DNA of 64,000 nucleotides from Schistosoma haematobium (GCF_000699445.3 NC_067198.1:8368801-8432800), one strand, 5' to 3'; shown: positions 22,001 to 33,000, counted from the first letter of the stretch. Notes: generated by a model not told the origin, from the sequence alone. Numbers and translations are program-made.

Positions 22001-25000
22001 GACATTTAAGGCTAGAACTTTTTGCACTGAATGGATGTCCTGAATTGAAATCGATAAAACGATTTGAGTGCGTTGGTTTTCGATAGATGGTTAGATTTAG
22101 AGCTCCACTTAGATTTCTTCTAACTAAGTAATCTGAAAATGGTAGCTCACCATGTTCATTTCCATTCTCGTACGTAAATTTAATGTGGGATGAGAGTGTA
22201 TTAAACAATTTAGAAAAAGATCTTAAGTGAGTCTTTTTTATGACAGAAAAGTATCATCTACATATCTGAAGCAAGTTCGTAGTTTAATGTCATTGGCGAA
22301 AATATTTGATTCTTTGTGTGACATAAACAGGTTGCCTAAAATCGGGGACACGGGGGATCTCAATGCTACTCCGTTTTTTTGCTTACATAATGTCCCGTTA
22401 AAAGTTAATAGAGTTGAATTTCAGTAAATTTTTTAGGGACTTCATGATGAGACTGATAAAAGAGACATCTATCAGATAAGAATTAGCCTATTATAGGATT
22501 TCTAGAATTTTTTCCCACTTATTGAGTACTCCATAGCCAACATGCAAACTGGCATATATATATAATTATTAAAACTAGTGTCAGAGTAGGAGTAACAGCA
22601 TCGATAGTAGTAGTAGTGGTAGTAGTAAAATACGGTAACGACAGACAATGTGACTGGACAGTAGTGAATAAATTCGAGAAATAAGTATGGGATAATTTTG
22701 GAACTCAGAATCTAAGAGAAGACAAATAGTGAATGAATCTGCACTGTGACCGATTCCGGACTATTTCATCCAACGTCTCCTAACATTAGATACAACAATC
22801 GTGCAGACTCCAACCAGGCAGACTAAATCTACCTACATCACTCAGACCAACAATCAGTAACTTCATGGGCTTCCATCCCACGTCCTGATTTGACTGCCTC
22901 TAGCTTCCTTCGAACCTACTCCTACATCAGTAAACACCCCTCACTGAGGTGAGGTAGTGGTTGGATATGCGTAACACATGACCCAACCGCCTCAGTTGAT
23001 GAAGATTCACTGGCTTATTAATCAGTTTGCCATACTTACCTACTATTCTATGCATTACCTTAGTACTGGTCACTTAATGGTCCCAACGTACGCGAGCAAT
23101 GCTTTAAATGGGTAGATGATCAAATTTATTTATTTTATTTGAACACATATATACTGGTAGTAATACAACTCACAAAGTACAGACTCCCCCTGTCACACTC
23201 TGTGTCGAGGCTAGTAATACGACCTGGTTGCCGAAAACAAAGTAGGTGAAGTCGGATTCGTATCTCTGGCCTGGTGACTGAAAGTTGGACGCTATCTGTT
23301 TAACACAAATGACCTATGAATATACTGCTTCTGAAGACTACCTTTGATATCTTAAAGGTAGAACAGAACGAATATATTCTGTTACTTAATAAGTATCCAG
23401 AATTGTATTTCTCTTTGTAAAGAAAAGAAAAACTAACCTTCCGGTAGAAATGGAATAATCTACGTCAGGATAATTTTGAATGCTGCAAACACCCACACTA
23501 TGTCTGAAAGTAGAGTCAAACAAGAAAAAGATATGAAAGAGCCGTTAGTTTAATAACTTTTCAACTGAAATCTAAATCACGTGGAGTAAAATAATTCGTA
23601 TAATAACTGAAGGAAGAAAACTCTATATTCGGTAGTTGTCTAGATCCAGTTAGGAAATCTTTAGTGATATATTTAACAGTTTAACTGTGTATTTTATAAC
23701 TCAATGTGAGCCTCTTTTTCAAATTCATTTGGAAACTAATCATTGAAACTTTGTAAACTTTATACTAAATTCAGTCACTAAATGACAATATACGATTACG
23801 CATTTTGCTGGTATATAGAGAACTTTTATTGTTACGAAAATAATATTCAAGATTATTTGTGATTAGGACCAAAAAGTAATAGGTATTTGTTTTTTCCTAA
23901 CATTTTTGGAGGGGATATCGGTTAAACAGTTACGAGAATCTTACAAAACCTGAAGATCTTGAGTTTTGAAGAATAAGACGAAAACAGGCTGGTCATAGCG
24001 TTAGTACAAGCCAATATTTCTTAATAATTTATCGGGTCAGTAAGTTTTTGCCAGTCTATCAGATTCAAAGTCCTTTAGACGGTAGAAGCAATAGCCATTC
24101 AGAGTAAAAAAAAGTGGAGCCACATATTCAAAAGAAATATGTCTAACTGCTTTTCTTACTTTGGCTAACTTCAGGACCACCTAATTAATAGTAACCTCGA
24201 TCATTGAGTAATGTAGTTTGACTAAAGTACAACCCTAATCAAATATAATTGCCTTTGTTATCCTTATTCACATAGCTTTGTTTTGTTATCAGTAGTATTA
24301 GTATTGTTGTTTCGACATTACTAACACGATTAATCTACTCAGCACTCACCCTATGTTATTATTTCGTAGACTTAATATCACTTTATGCACAACATAGTCT
24401 TCCACCAAACACTTAGTCAAATTTGTAGTTCCATTATTTTCTTCACCCTATCTGACCTACATTTATTCTGATCATCAATTTCACAATTTCATTTAACGTA
24501 TAGGCTTATTCACGGGCTTGAACCTCGTTACATCTAGTCTGAATTCAGCTGCCGAATAGTATAACAGATTTACTCAGTGACTACATATTTATGTATTCGG
24601 CTTTTAATGACAATGTTTTAAGAATGAATCTACCTGGCTTCACAAAACTGAAATAACGGGGTACCCAGTAGTTGAAGAAGTCGAATACCACCGTGTCATA
24701 ATTAACTACATACAAAAAGGGTAGATTATTATACAGTACAAGAATATACATTTGGTTATTACTAGACGAAGTTACTAAAATTATACAAACCCTTCATTAA
24801 GTGAATACATTTGACTTGATATGCATCAATTTGACGTCCTCTAACATATTTCGGAATAGGATTAGCTTAAAACTATCAGACTCAGTGTTACTGATCCAAT
24901 CAGGTGATCAATATCAAATGACAAAGACTTTCAACGTGTTTAAAGTTAATCAATCATGTAATGGCAACGTAGTTGGCAAAACATACAACCACATATTTTT

Positions 25001-28000
25001 TTTAAAAATTCAAAAAATCCAGTGATAATAAACGTACAGAAGTTATAACAGCACATTTATTTGACATGATCACATGTCTTAGAAGTATTGCCAGCATCAG
25101 CTGGTATCAACGTGTAAGTAAAAGTGAGGTTAGACGCAGAGTATTAGGGAACGATGTTAAATCAGTTGATGAGATTGAATCTTCATCGACTGAGATGGTT
25201 GGGTCACGTGTTACGTATGCCTGAACACTGATTACCACAATGCTGACTAGTGTTGGAGACGGTTGGAAGGAAGTTAGGGGTGGCCAAACCAAAACGTCCA
25301 ATCAGTACTTGAGGTCACTAACTTCTGGCCTGAGCCATGTTGGTAGATGCACACTACTTGGTTGTGGTCCGCGCGACTATCGTGACCAATGGTTGGAGAC
25401 TCTTGGTGACATGGTTCAGAATCTATCACAACGGTTTAGGTGTATACACTCTTGTCTTTTATTAAACCGTGAGATTAGAATTACTTGGTACCTTACTTTC
25501 TACGAATTAATCCTTTCTGTGTTATATCCTTATATGTTATCTTTTTTTATATATTACCACCACTGAAGTAACTACTTCTATGAATTCGATGTTCATCTTG
25601 TGCTAATGAGGTGTGGCAACATGGGCCGACGTGTATATGTGCCTGGTCCTACGTTGTAGGTGACTGACTGGCATTTAAAATATTCATCTTGAAGATATTT
25701 GCGAACATAATCAAAGCCTTCAACAAAGCAAGAATAGACTGACAGCATTAACCAACCAAGCTGAAAACATTTTCTACGATACTTAAAATTTTCTAGAAGC
25801 TGAAAATTTGCATAATAAAATACTTGTACTTAGTCTAGTCATTGAAATGAACTAGAAGCACAACTGACTTTTACCTGATGATATTTAACGGCTTTTTACA
25901 TCCTTCACGTAAATCCCAAACACAACATTTTGAATCATCACTACCTGTGAAGACTATTTCACTGTTCCATTTATTTAAACATGCACACCAAGCTTCAAAC
26001 TCATGCCCAGGCCACTTATTAATTGATTGAGGATTTGAACAGGATGATGCGTCGATCTTCCACACACTAATATTCCCACCTGAATCACTGAAAACAAATC
26101 TGCAAGGATTTTCAGATTCACAGTATTTATTATTACTATTTTAACCTGACCTATCCGAACTCGTATCGACAGATAGTAGAATATGATCAGATACTGGAAA
26201 ATCTATTAGTTCATTTAGTGAGGGACCATCAATAGTACAGTTCCATAGTTTTGTTGAACCATTTGCCAATGCACCGATTGCGACATTACCATTTAGCCAA
26301 CTTATATCTAATACACCAGAACACGATATATTACTCGATAAAACATACTGATAATCAGTTGAAACTCGACTGAATAACAGTAAGCCACCGAAACGCTCTT
26401 GAGTATCCTGAAAGAGTAAGACAAAACAAAAAGTAACACCACACTGTTCAGATCATAATGTTAAGTCTAGGTTTAGGAATAATGATTACTCATTGGGGAC
26501 ATTAACGAAGGAATATGATAAAATTTGGTGAACTGTTGAAACATACTCATCCAAAAGTAAAAATAACTAGATGGACTTCACAAAGGGTCACAGCCAAAAT
26601 TAACATTAACTCCAACTTGTGACTATAGGTCAGTATAAGAATTACAGTAAAATCCTGGAATGACCACAACATGACACGCCACTCATGGGCAGTCTGAGAT
26701 CCATATCCTGACGATCCAACTCTAATGTACTGGTTGAAACATTTGTTTCTTTCGTTCGAACATACAAAGTAGGTCGGTTAAAAACCAATAATACTAACAG
26801 CAACAACTCAAAGTCTGAGGGCAAAATTTTATTGTTCACTGCACAGAGATGCGAAGGGACTAAGGTATTTCCATAAAACTACAATCAATAAAGACGCCTT
26901 GGTACGGCCGAGAGTGGTAAGAGTCATCTTCTCGAAATGCTCTCACATGACCACGCGTATACAGCTACTGCCAGGGATGTCTTACTTACTGCCTTCTTGC
27001 GGCGAGGGTGTTGTTTACCAACTTGAGAGAACGAAAAACGAATGTTCAGCGCTTTAACCTGGTTGGTGGACACAGAGAGTTTACCTAGGGGAGTTTGGAA
27101 ACCCTGATTACAAACCAATGGTGCACATGAGCTCCAGTATTCTGAAGGAAAAAAATGGTGTATGAACCAATCGTTGGTCACTGGTTATCATGAGACTGCG
27201 TCTCCTTACGTTCCTACACTGCCTTGTGGATCAGACCTTTAGGTCGAAGGCTCTGGGTGTGACCCCCTAAGAAAACCACCTGCTCCGATCTGGGCACCCG
27301 GGCAGTATCATAGCACACACACAAACCAAGAGACCTATGTGGCGCACATGTATTCGGTGCCCCTTTGTACCAATCTTTGTGTTCGAATAAATAAATAAAC
27401 TGCTGAGACGCCCTCTTCCCACAATGGGAGAGAGTTGGAAGTGGTCGGGGTTAGAAATGGTACGCCTCACCTCGACTTACGAAATCCCGTCGCTACCTGT
27501 AAGTCCCTCAAAGTATGGAGCTAGTACACTAATAACTACTCGCAAAAAGGATTTGTATGCACAGTCTCAGTAAGCTATCTGTGGCCACACGTCCAGGTCT
27601 CCAAGACCACTACTAACCCAGTCTTTTCTAGGTATTTCAATAGGTATCTCCTAACAGTATGGGCAACCATGGAGTGGCAACCACCAATAGTCCTAACAAT
27701 ACTTCTTCACCGTCAAAAGTGAGTCTGAAACGCATGCTAAATCCCCATACTTACTGGCTAAAACCCGCAAGACAGAGCGAAACTGAACAAAATCAATTAC
27801 GACAACAAAATAGCATTTGCCATTATCCTACCAACGAGACACTGATTTCTTATTTTATCTACCTCTTTTCGCCTCTAGTTTTCTAGTGTCATTCTTTCGG
27901 TTACAATAATAAGATTTGAGAACAAAAGTCGATTAATTCGTCACTTTTGTTTATTTTAGTCAGTGATTATGGACGAGTCCTTGTCCTGAATTTCAAGGAA

Positions 28001-28621
28001 AAACGCATGCAATTAAAACACTGTTTCGATCCAGCAACAACCCACTATATTTCTGTGACAAAATATAGGTAAATAAGGCGTCTTCACCATAAAAAAGGAC
28101 ATAAGTGGTTAACTATAAAAATACAGAACTGGCATGAAAATATTGGTATATTAGCATAAATCTAAGAATTATCTACTCATCAATCAGTAAACCTAATGAT
28201 GAGACTAATTTCTGGAAGAATCGATTAGATCTAATATAGCAGGTCTAGGATTTAGGTGCAAAATCCATTCATTCGTGTGGTTAAATAGCATTTTGACATT
28301 ATAGCTTATGTCAGTTCATGAAACCCCAAATCCAACTGCAGACCTTAACCCTAATTCGTCACAAAAATTTATAACTCTCATTTAACCCTAGCACGTAGGT
28401 GAACATTTAAAGTAACTTTTTAAAAGCCACTTCAGCGTCGATTAAACGTCATCTGTAATCTATAGTCTCACCAACTTTTTCGTTTAATCTAAAAAACATT
28501 AACATACACTGTTTAGTTCATAACTGCCACACAGAGCCATTGATCCATCTGAGCAAAACTCAACTGTATCGGTGTGGTATTCAGCAACATATTTACTTTG
28601 TTCTTTCCAATGGAATTTCAT
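15625..28621 (-). CDS. DPH7: Diphthine methylesterase, WD40 protein (DPH7/WDR85), five exons
   Basis: The exons are 28621-28508, 26407-26151, 26099-25875, 23503-23438 and 16018-15625; joined they give 351 codons plus TAA with every splice phase agreeing. DPH7 removes the methyl ester from over-methylated diphthine on elongation factor 2, allowing the final amidation to diphthamide; it is expected in the cytosol. The protein follows the family in order: an N-terminal DTVEFCSD / CGSYEL block, LLLFSRVSTDYQY and LDISWLNG in exon 2, GHEFEAWCACLNKW with TGSDDSKCCVWDLREG in exon 3, HSVGVCSIQNYPD in exon 4, and SYDDTLYLWDLR, NGGVWRHKWGP and CSFYDNTIEFGE in exon 5. It is shorter than the human protein mainly because the acidic insert near the C terminus is missing. 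Intron 4 (7419 nt) contains a PLE and an RTE-B. Start choice: the first ATG after a splice-acceptor-like site. Confidence 0.9.
16985..17710 (-). mobile_element. Penelope-like element 3' part: GIY-YIG region and terminus
   Basis: Minus-strand translation from about 17705 gives LRNALVRLKEKVPF, then NYIYKLRCVDCDAVFIK, KQHLRYTRKSN, KSAIAVHAIFNNQVDIKNIK and RRVTEALRILLNP. This order is that of the GIY-YIG endonuclease domain of Penelope-like elements, with the first motif altered (NYIYKLRC) and a frameshift or two. The terminus at 16990-17061 holds a hammerhead motif. The RT half lies at 21.9-22.56 kb, separated by inserted elements. A relation to the schistosome PLE Cercyon is possible. Confidence 0.7.
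17019..17061 (-). ncRNA. Hammerhead ribozyme motif in PLE terminus, second copy
   Basis: Minus strand: TTCT, CTGAAGA, A, stem II GTGGCTTA / loop CAC / TGAGTCAC, GAAA, CGTC, then GGAA. Compared with 1955-1997, three bases differ, each in a paired region and each leaving a pair intact (G-U wobbles). This supports the structure rather than chance similarity. Confidence 0.65.
17700..17888 (-). mobile_element. 3' end of an unnamed retroelement with AATA-repeat tail
   Basis: Minus strand: GAAAACCACCTGCTTC, CACCCGGGCAATATC, GGTGCCCCTTTGTACC, then TTTGTGTTC and AATAAATA repeats. The same order is found on the plus strand at 27275-27400 and a shorter piece at 44300-44340 (minus). The tail suggests a non-LTR element or SINE 3' end inserted between the PLE and RTE-B. 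Confidence 0.55.
17889..21850 (-). mobile_element. Nearly full-length RTE-B non-LTR retrotransposon
   Basis: About 4 kb, in the same orientation as DPH7 and the PLE it splits. In order on the minus strand: a GC-richer 5' region (21850-21490); an apurinic-type endonuclease with VAAFNIRTLCQIG and YCISETRIQD (within 21485-20733) and GDFNAQVG, HIAISHRW (20650-20102); and RT with GRAAGPDRFTPEIF, GQKSSCDNHTGISLTN, RAGFRPGRGCVDQIF, SGVRQGCPL and LEYADDIVLFGEDSD (19690-18880). A C-terminal domain with DRFTYLGSLI, LLYGSETWSV, DHRCLRNIARISW and LRWLGHVLRM follows (18948-18130), then a 3' UTR ending in short GTCA-type repeats. One endonuclease-RT ORF is expected; here it is broken by stops and frame changes near 20730, 20100, 19695, 19325 and 18950, so this copy is dead but young. 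Confidence 0.85.
21900..22560 (-). mobile_element. Penelope-like element RT fragment
   Basis: On the minus strand, about 22420-22210 reads FNGTLCKQKNGVALRSPVSP, ILGNLFMSH and CFRYVDDTFLS, with the catalytic YVDD kept. After a frame change, 22208-21960 reads HIKFTYENGN, GELPFSDYLVRRNLSGALN, TIYRKPTHSNRFIDF and SGHPFSAK, the typical PLE RT C-terminal block. The 5' part is missing. It is the other half of the element at 16985-17710; insertions separate the two. Confidence 0.75.
22600..23125 (-). mobile_element. RTE-B 3' fragment, old
   Basis: The 3' end (about 22680-22760) and C-terminal coding sequence of RTE-B are recognisable on the minus strand, including a diverged equivalent of the LRWLGHVLRM block at about 22965-23000. 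It is more decayed than the copy at 18-21 kb. A simple repeat of GTA/TAG units lies at 22600-22628. Confidence 0.6.
23438..23503 (-). CDS. DPH7: DPH7 exon 4 (66 nt)
   Basis: Too short to stand out as an open frame. After acceptor CTTTCAG it reads HSVGVCSIQNYPDVDYSIST plus G and a split Ser, before donor GTTAGT. It bridges exon 3 and exon 5 with the right phase (1 + 63 + 2 nt) and matches the expected family sequence between the two WD blades. Confidence 0.9.
25045..25672 (+). mobile_element. RTE-B 3' fragment, inverted partner of 12.65 kb copy
   Basis: Plus strand: LFDMITCLRSIASISWYQRV at about 25057-25117, then the same C-terminal block as the 12.7-13.2 kb copy (108-codon frame 25240-25566 identical to 13077-12751) and the 3' end with GTGCTAATGAGGTGTGGCAA near 25600. 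It lies in DPH7 intron 3, 0.2 kb from exon 3. Confidence 0.8.
25875..26099 (-). CDS. DPH7: DPH7 exon 3
   Basis: 225 nt after acceptor CCTTGCAG. It completes an Arg codon and reads FVFSDSGGNISVWKI, then the family hallmark GHEFEAWCAC and a WD blade with VWDLREG. Donor GTAAAAG, phase 2. Confidence 0.93.
26151..26407 (-). CDS. DPH7: DPH7 exon 2
   Basis: 257 nt, opening after CTTTCAG with DTQERFGGLLLF and closing in SVDTSSD plus two bases of an Arg codon before donor GTCAGG. The following intron is only 51 nt (26100-26150). Confidence 0.9.
26640..27890 (+). mobile_element. Composite of retroelement non-coding (5' and 3' end) repeats in DPH7 intron 1
   Basis: Three repeat blocks are visible. 26890-27200 shares GGTACGGCCGAGAGTGG and the CACATG / ACGCGT blocks, inverted, with 40070-40280. 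27275-27400 is the AATA-tailed 3' end also found at 17.7 kb. 27430-27890 contains CTCACCTCGACTTACG and resembles the 5' region of RTE-type elements. No coding domain is preserved. Confidence 0.45.
28508..28621 (-). CDS. DPH7: DPH7 exon 1
   Basis: 38 codons starting MKFHWKEQSKYVAEYHTDTV and ending YELNS, followed by a consensus donor GTATGT. Phase 0 at the end. Confidence 0.85.
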
Positions 28622-28648
28622 CTCGAAATTGTCTACAAACTAAAACAA
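28622..28648 (-). promoter_or_regulatory. Splice-acceptor-like site just upstream of the DPH7 start
   Basis: On the minus strand TATTGTTTTAG ends 18 nt before the ATG. It may be the acceptor of a 5' UTR intron or a spliced-leader trans-splice site; schistosomes use both. No upstream coding exon is needed by the protein alignment. Confidence 0.4.
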
Positions 28649-28649
28649 T

Positions 28650-29275
28650 ATGACTTACTGAATATATAAACCAAACTTTTGAATTCGATCAGATAATTAA
28701 TTAAAAGTAGATTCATACAATGCAAGGGAACAATTCTATAAAGAGCTTCAGTTTGAATTTCAGAAGTACTACGTCCAGGAAATTAGGGAAGCAGAATGCT
28801 TTGAATAAATTTTGAAAGTAACAAGAACCACAGAGTAGGGATTTGGAGATCAATAATTGAGATTTACGTGAAAACCTGAACATAATTTTAGGGCCGATAA
28901 AAAAGGCTCTAAGCGACTAGATTTTAATTAAATTCATATCGAATCTAATTACACTAACTCATGTCTTTTCCCGACATTCATCTCAGCGTTTAACTAATTA
29001 CCTCAATAAAAATCACTTAGATAAGCTTCAAAAATATATTCCATGCATTTCCAGAACAATCAGTCCAAAGACATCTTTTAACTGTCTTTAGTAAGAAACA
29101 AGGGCTGACCAACCAATCTGATATTATTTACCACTACGTGATGGTAAGTAACATGTGTAAAGATACTCACTTATTAAGACAGCGAACCAGAATCGGTATT
29201 CAGAGTTGGAAAATTAAGAATTTGAGTAACGGTTCTTTTCAGCTATGGCAACAGTTTCAGTTCCGGATTCACATA
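28650..29275. other. Upstream of DPH7, no feature recognised
   Basis: AT-rich sequence that should contain the DPH7 promoter region. No motif was identified with confidence. Confidence 0.3.
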
Positions 29276-29279
29276 TCAA

Positions 29280-29985
29280 CGCTAAGTATGAGCGGTGTGG
29301 ATGATTAGATCAAGAGACATGATAAGGTGAATGACTGGCTTACAGTTACACGCAAAAAAGTAGGGGAACAGAGTGAGACACTCAGGTCCGACCTCTGACA
29401 GTGAGATCCATTTGTTCAGTTTCTTACCTAGTAGGGCTGACAAATCAAACCCTAACGATGGTGGGACCATCATATACACGAAAGGTACCTTAACCATACG
29501 AGCTGTCGAGACAGTGGCACACGACTCAAGAACATGTGAACCGGTGGGTTGAAGGCCGGAATGGAAACAGCAAGAAGTTGAATTATTTGCAGCATAACGC
29601 AATTCAGAATGATTGGCGGATGACTTACTACTGAGCAAGCATAAATCTTGGTCGAACAGGTGTAAAAGCCACGTAGTAGGTGATGTTCATGCACCGTCCA
29701 TACTTTAAAACTTAGAAGCAGGGTCATCAAAATCTGGGGATCGCTGGATCTCTAAAGTGGGTTAAAATTTTTTGATAGGCCGTAGACAGGAGGTAAGAAT
29801 GAATTTCAATTGCTCCACCCGGAAACGAGCATTTAGTGGAGTACCACAAGACTGTCCTAGGTCCTTTACCTTTTATACTGTATGTAAATGAACTCTCATG
29901 TATAGATGAATCCCCGATGCTACCACACGCTGATGACGTAAAAAATCTGACGAGAAATAACAAGAGACGCAGATTCATGTGCACT
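29280..29985 (+). mobile_element. CR1/jockey-type RT fragment
   Basis: Around 29750-29950 the plus strand reads WLKFFDRP, then a decayed form of SGVPQGSVLGPLLFILYVNE split over two frames (FSGVPQDCP at about 29835), followed by MLPHADDVK at about 29920. This is the RT block that precedes the YADD site. Several frameshifts. Confidence 0.5.
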
Positions 29986-30445
29986 TCCAGCGGACTTATA
30001 TGTTCTTATTAGGGGGCGGCCAGATCAAAATATGGCACAAGTCCATGAAGTCACTGACAAGTAGACTGAGTCATTTTGGTAGGTGTAGACTACCTGGTTG
30101 GGGACCACGAGATGATAACAACCGATGGTTAGAGACCCTGAATGACATGGCTCAAAATCGTTTGCTATGGCGCAGGTTCATCTACTCTTTGTGGTCTCCC
30201 AAACTCTAATCTTCTGAATTCTTCATGTCCCTTTCTTTTCCCTCTTTCCAAATTCATTTCTCTGGATTATACTCCCTGAATAGCATCTTCAAACCCTAAT
30301 TTTTCTGATCACAGCTTATAATTTCACTACATCTAGCACTACGGAGTTTCAATCGACCACTGCATCTCTGTGCTAATGTGGTGTGGCAACTCGAACTGAT
30401 GTACGTACGTACGAAGTTCTACGTTGTTACTGACTGACTGATTAG
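29986..30445 (+). mobile_element. RTE-B 3' fragment
   Basis: Plus strand: GGQIKIWHKSMKSLTSRLSH and WLETLNDMAQNRLLW (30015-30165), then the 3' UTR and the GTAC-repeat and GACTGACTG tip at 30400-30445. Very similar to the 3' end of the copy at 17.9-18.3 kb in the other orientation. Confidence 0.8.
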
Positions 30446-30489
30446 GCGGTCTAAAAGATGGATGATACCTATCAACGCGGCCAAGCGCC

Positions 30490-31520
30490 TACACGCATAT
30501 TAGGAGTATAAAGGTAAATAGATGTAGCATATGAGAAGAGCCTGTGCCCATAGTCCGGTTTACGAGGATCTTCGGGTGATAGTGAGCCATCATCTTAAGA
30601 CCACGGCCCACTGTTGTGAGGCCACACCTAAGCGGTTTAGAACCCTATGTGCTTTAAGTTGGACATTCACCAAGTTAGATACTACTATGTTCTCCAGAGT
30701 ATACGCAACCCTAGTAAGAACTAAACTTCAAAACTGCGTTCAGGCTGCAGGCCCCTGTTTATAAGTTGACTCGGACATCCTGAAAACGTACAGAGAACAG
30801 CTACTCGTGCAATTCCGGAACTACGGAGCTTACCATACGAAGAGTGGTTTGAGAAGCCAGGCCTCTTTACTCCGTCCTACCACTTATTAAGAGGTGGTCT
30901 GATTTCGGTGTGTGGAATACCAAGAATTCCATTTAAATGGTTTTTGACCCAACATATTTTGTTGAATTATGATTCCTTACTGTCAAGTGTGATGTCCCAA
31001 ACCAGCGGTATTGATACTAACTTTTATCTAAATTCGCATTATAAATGCCTTCTTAAATCATGTTTGTGACGTTGGATTCCTTTTTCTCCCTGCAGATTAA
31101 CTCTATTACAAACAGAACTAGAAAATTCGCTGGAACCGAAGCCTACTCATGACACTATAAAATCTATAAAAATAAAAACGAGAAGCCAGGCCTCTTTACT
31201 CCGTCCTACCACTTATTAAGAGGTGGTCTGATTTCGATGTGTGGAATACCAAGAATTCTATTTAAATGGTTTTGGACCCCATATTATCCTCTCTTTTTCT
31301 TCGTACCAGATCGTGAAAACTCAGAGGACATAGTAGGCGAGTAGAAAAGCCAATAATGAAGGAAATACTAGTGGCATACTGGTTTCCACACTGAGTCACC
31401 AATTCTTGGGACCTGTTACCCGATGCAGTGGTGTCCGCACCTTCAATTGGCTCACTCAGGAAAAGACACTCGCAGAATCATTCTCGGAAAGGAATAACAT
31501 ATGCTGTAAGCCTTCTGTTT
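30490..31520 (+). mobile_element. CR1-type RT C-terminal remnant with an internal insertion
   Basis: The segment 30531-30764 reads YEDLRVIVSHHLKTTAHC, TLCALSWTFTKLDTTMFSRV and TLVRTKLQNCVQAAGP, a CR1-type C-terminal block; it resumes after 31180 and ends near 31500 with PHTESP-like sequence equivalent to the RVTNSWDLLP block. At 30957-31179 a foreign 223-bp segment interrupts it, flanked by direct copies of a 106-bp stretch (30851-30956 and 31180-31285). Confidence 0.6.
30992..31179 (+). pseudogene. Possible 5' fragment of a host gene with a 30-nt intron
   Basis: An ATG at 30992 opens 24 codons (MSQTSGIDTNFYLNSHYKCL, then LKSC) plus two bases. A 30-nt candidate intron follows (31066-31095: GTGACG to CTCCCTGCAG). 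The frame continues after it as LTLLQTELENSLEPKPTHDT until it runs into the duplicated CR1 block. Both sides are open and in phase across the intron. Such tiny introns near the 5' end are typical of schistosome genes and one is proven here in CCDC124. No GT donor occurs before the CR1 sequence, so the fragment is truncated. Family unknown; chance cannot be excluded. Confidence 0.3.
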
Positions 31521-31639
31521 TTACTACACAAATCTGAATTTCATCTGAATTAGTGACGTACAAGCAAATTCCCATTTAATATTTTCAACCGAGGTCAAAT
31601 ACCAAACACATCTATCACGAGTTAGTTTGATTTCTTTGC

Positions 31640-33000
31640 GCCCAATTCTTGTTTCTCCGGCACGGTTTCAAGTATTTATACTGTTCAATGGATGATAGTC
31701 TAACCACTCGATTAGACTAATTCTTGTCAGTTCAGTAGTTATTTGTGCATTTGGATAGTTTGTAATCCAAGCGAGTGAGTTTGTCTCAGAGTAGCAGGGT
31801 TTCTGTGTACCCATCAAGTGGTTTAAGACTATCACGTGGACGGGCAACTTTAGGTCCCAGCAGGTCGTCCAGCTGTCTCATACCATGAGGAACTTAAAAG
31901 TGAATGACGTCCCTTTATTAAGCTGCTGTGTACTTTATGGGGAATGCTATTTTTATTCATAAATCCCTTCATTTATTCATTGGTCATTCGTTCCATCACC
32001 GACATATTACGAGCAATGCGACTGGTCTGTAGCAGGACGAGTCTTTTCTATCCTCTTTTTTGAAGACTAGGGGGGAGAGCAGACTGTTTTCATTCCCTTT
32101 GCAGTTGATTTAAATCTAGTAAGCAACTGAATATGTCACACAGTGGCCTGCTAATAGCTATTGCTCACTGTTTCATGATTACAGTTTGGATGTTGTCAGG
32201 TTCCGATGTTTTCCCTGGTTCAGGGATCGTATTTTCTTCAGTACTAATTCTGGAGTTAGTTATATATTACCCAAACTATCAGCTGGCCCTAGAGTTGAGA
32301 AGTGTTCCTTGTAGGTTCCTGGTTTAACTGGTCGGTGTATTTAGCATTAGAGATCCCCCCCAAAGTAGTAAGATCATTGCCATTTTTCCCGTTTGAAAGC
32401 ATAGGGCCCCAGATTTATCGATTCCCTTCTGGCCGTGAATTTGAAGAAACATTTCGAATTAGTTTGTCTTTCGGTCGTTCGGTTGGGCAAGAAATATCTC
32501 CTATCTCTGAACTTTGAGCAACTTGCGAATTATGCGCCTCATACTTGGAACAAGGACTCACTGCTTGAATCCCATATTCCAGGTGCGGTCTCATGAAAGT
32601 CGGGTATAACACCCTAAAAGATCTACCAACAGCCCGTAGTTTCCACAAGCCTTTGGCAGAAGCAGTCTTGTAGTTGCTCGTAGTTTAAAGGTCGCTGCCT
32701 AATAGGACTCCTAAATTTTTATAGCCCATTACTATGTGTGACACTACTCGGCGTATTAAGTAGTGTTACGAACCATCATAATTACCTAATTACATCGCCA
32801 CCTTCTCATTGGAAGTCACTTCTCGTGACCAGATGCCCATCAATGTCACCAATGAGTTGCGATCGTCATGTAATACTACTCTATCTCCATATCTTTATGT
32901 CATCGGTGAAGAGTATAACGGATGACTTTGCTACAGTTGGTAATTCCTTAAATAAACTAAAAAAGAAGTAGACAAAGAATTGTACCTTAGGTAACTCCAC
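31640..33000 (-). mobile_element. CR1-type RT remnant
   Basis: The minus strand at 32648-32500 reads WKLRAVGRSFRVLYPTFM and RPHLEYGIQAVSPC, a CR1 C-terminal motif, and around 32900-32870 a damaged LFTDDIKIW-like YADD region. A block at 31640-31820 is shared with 49440-49660 (GAGTGAGTTTGTCTCAGAG). Heavily decayed. Confidence 0.5.
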
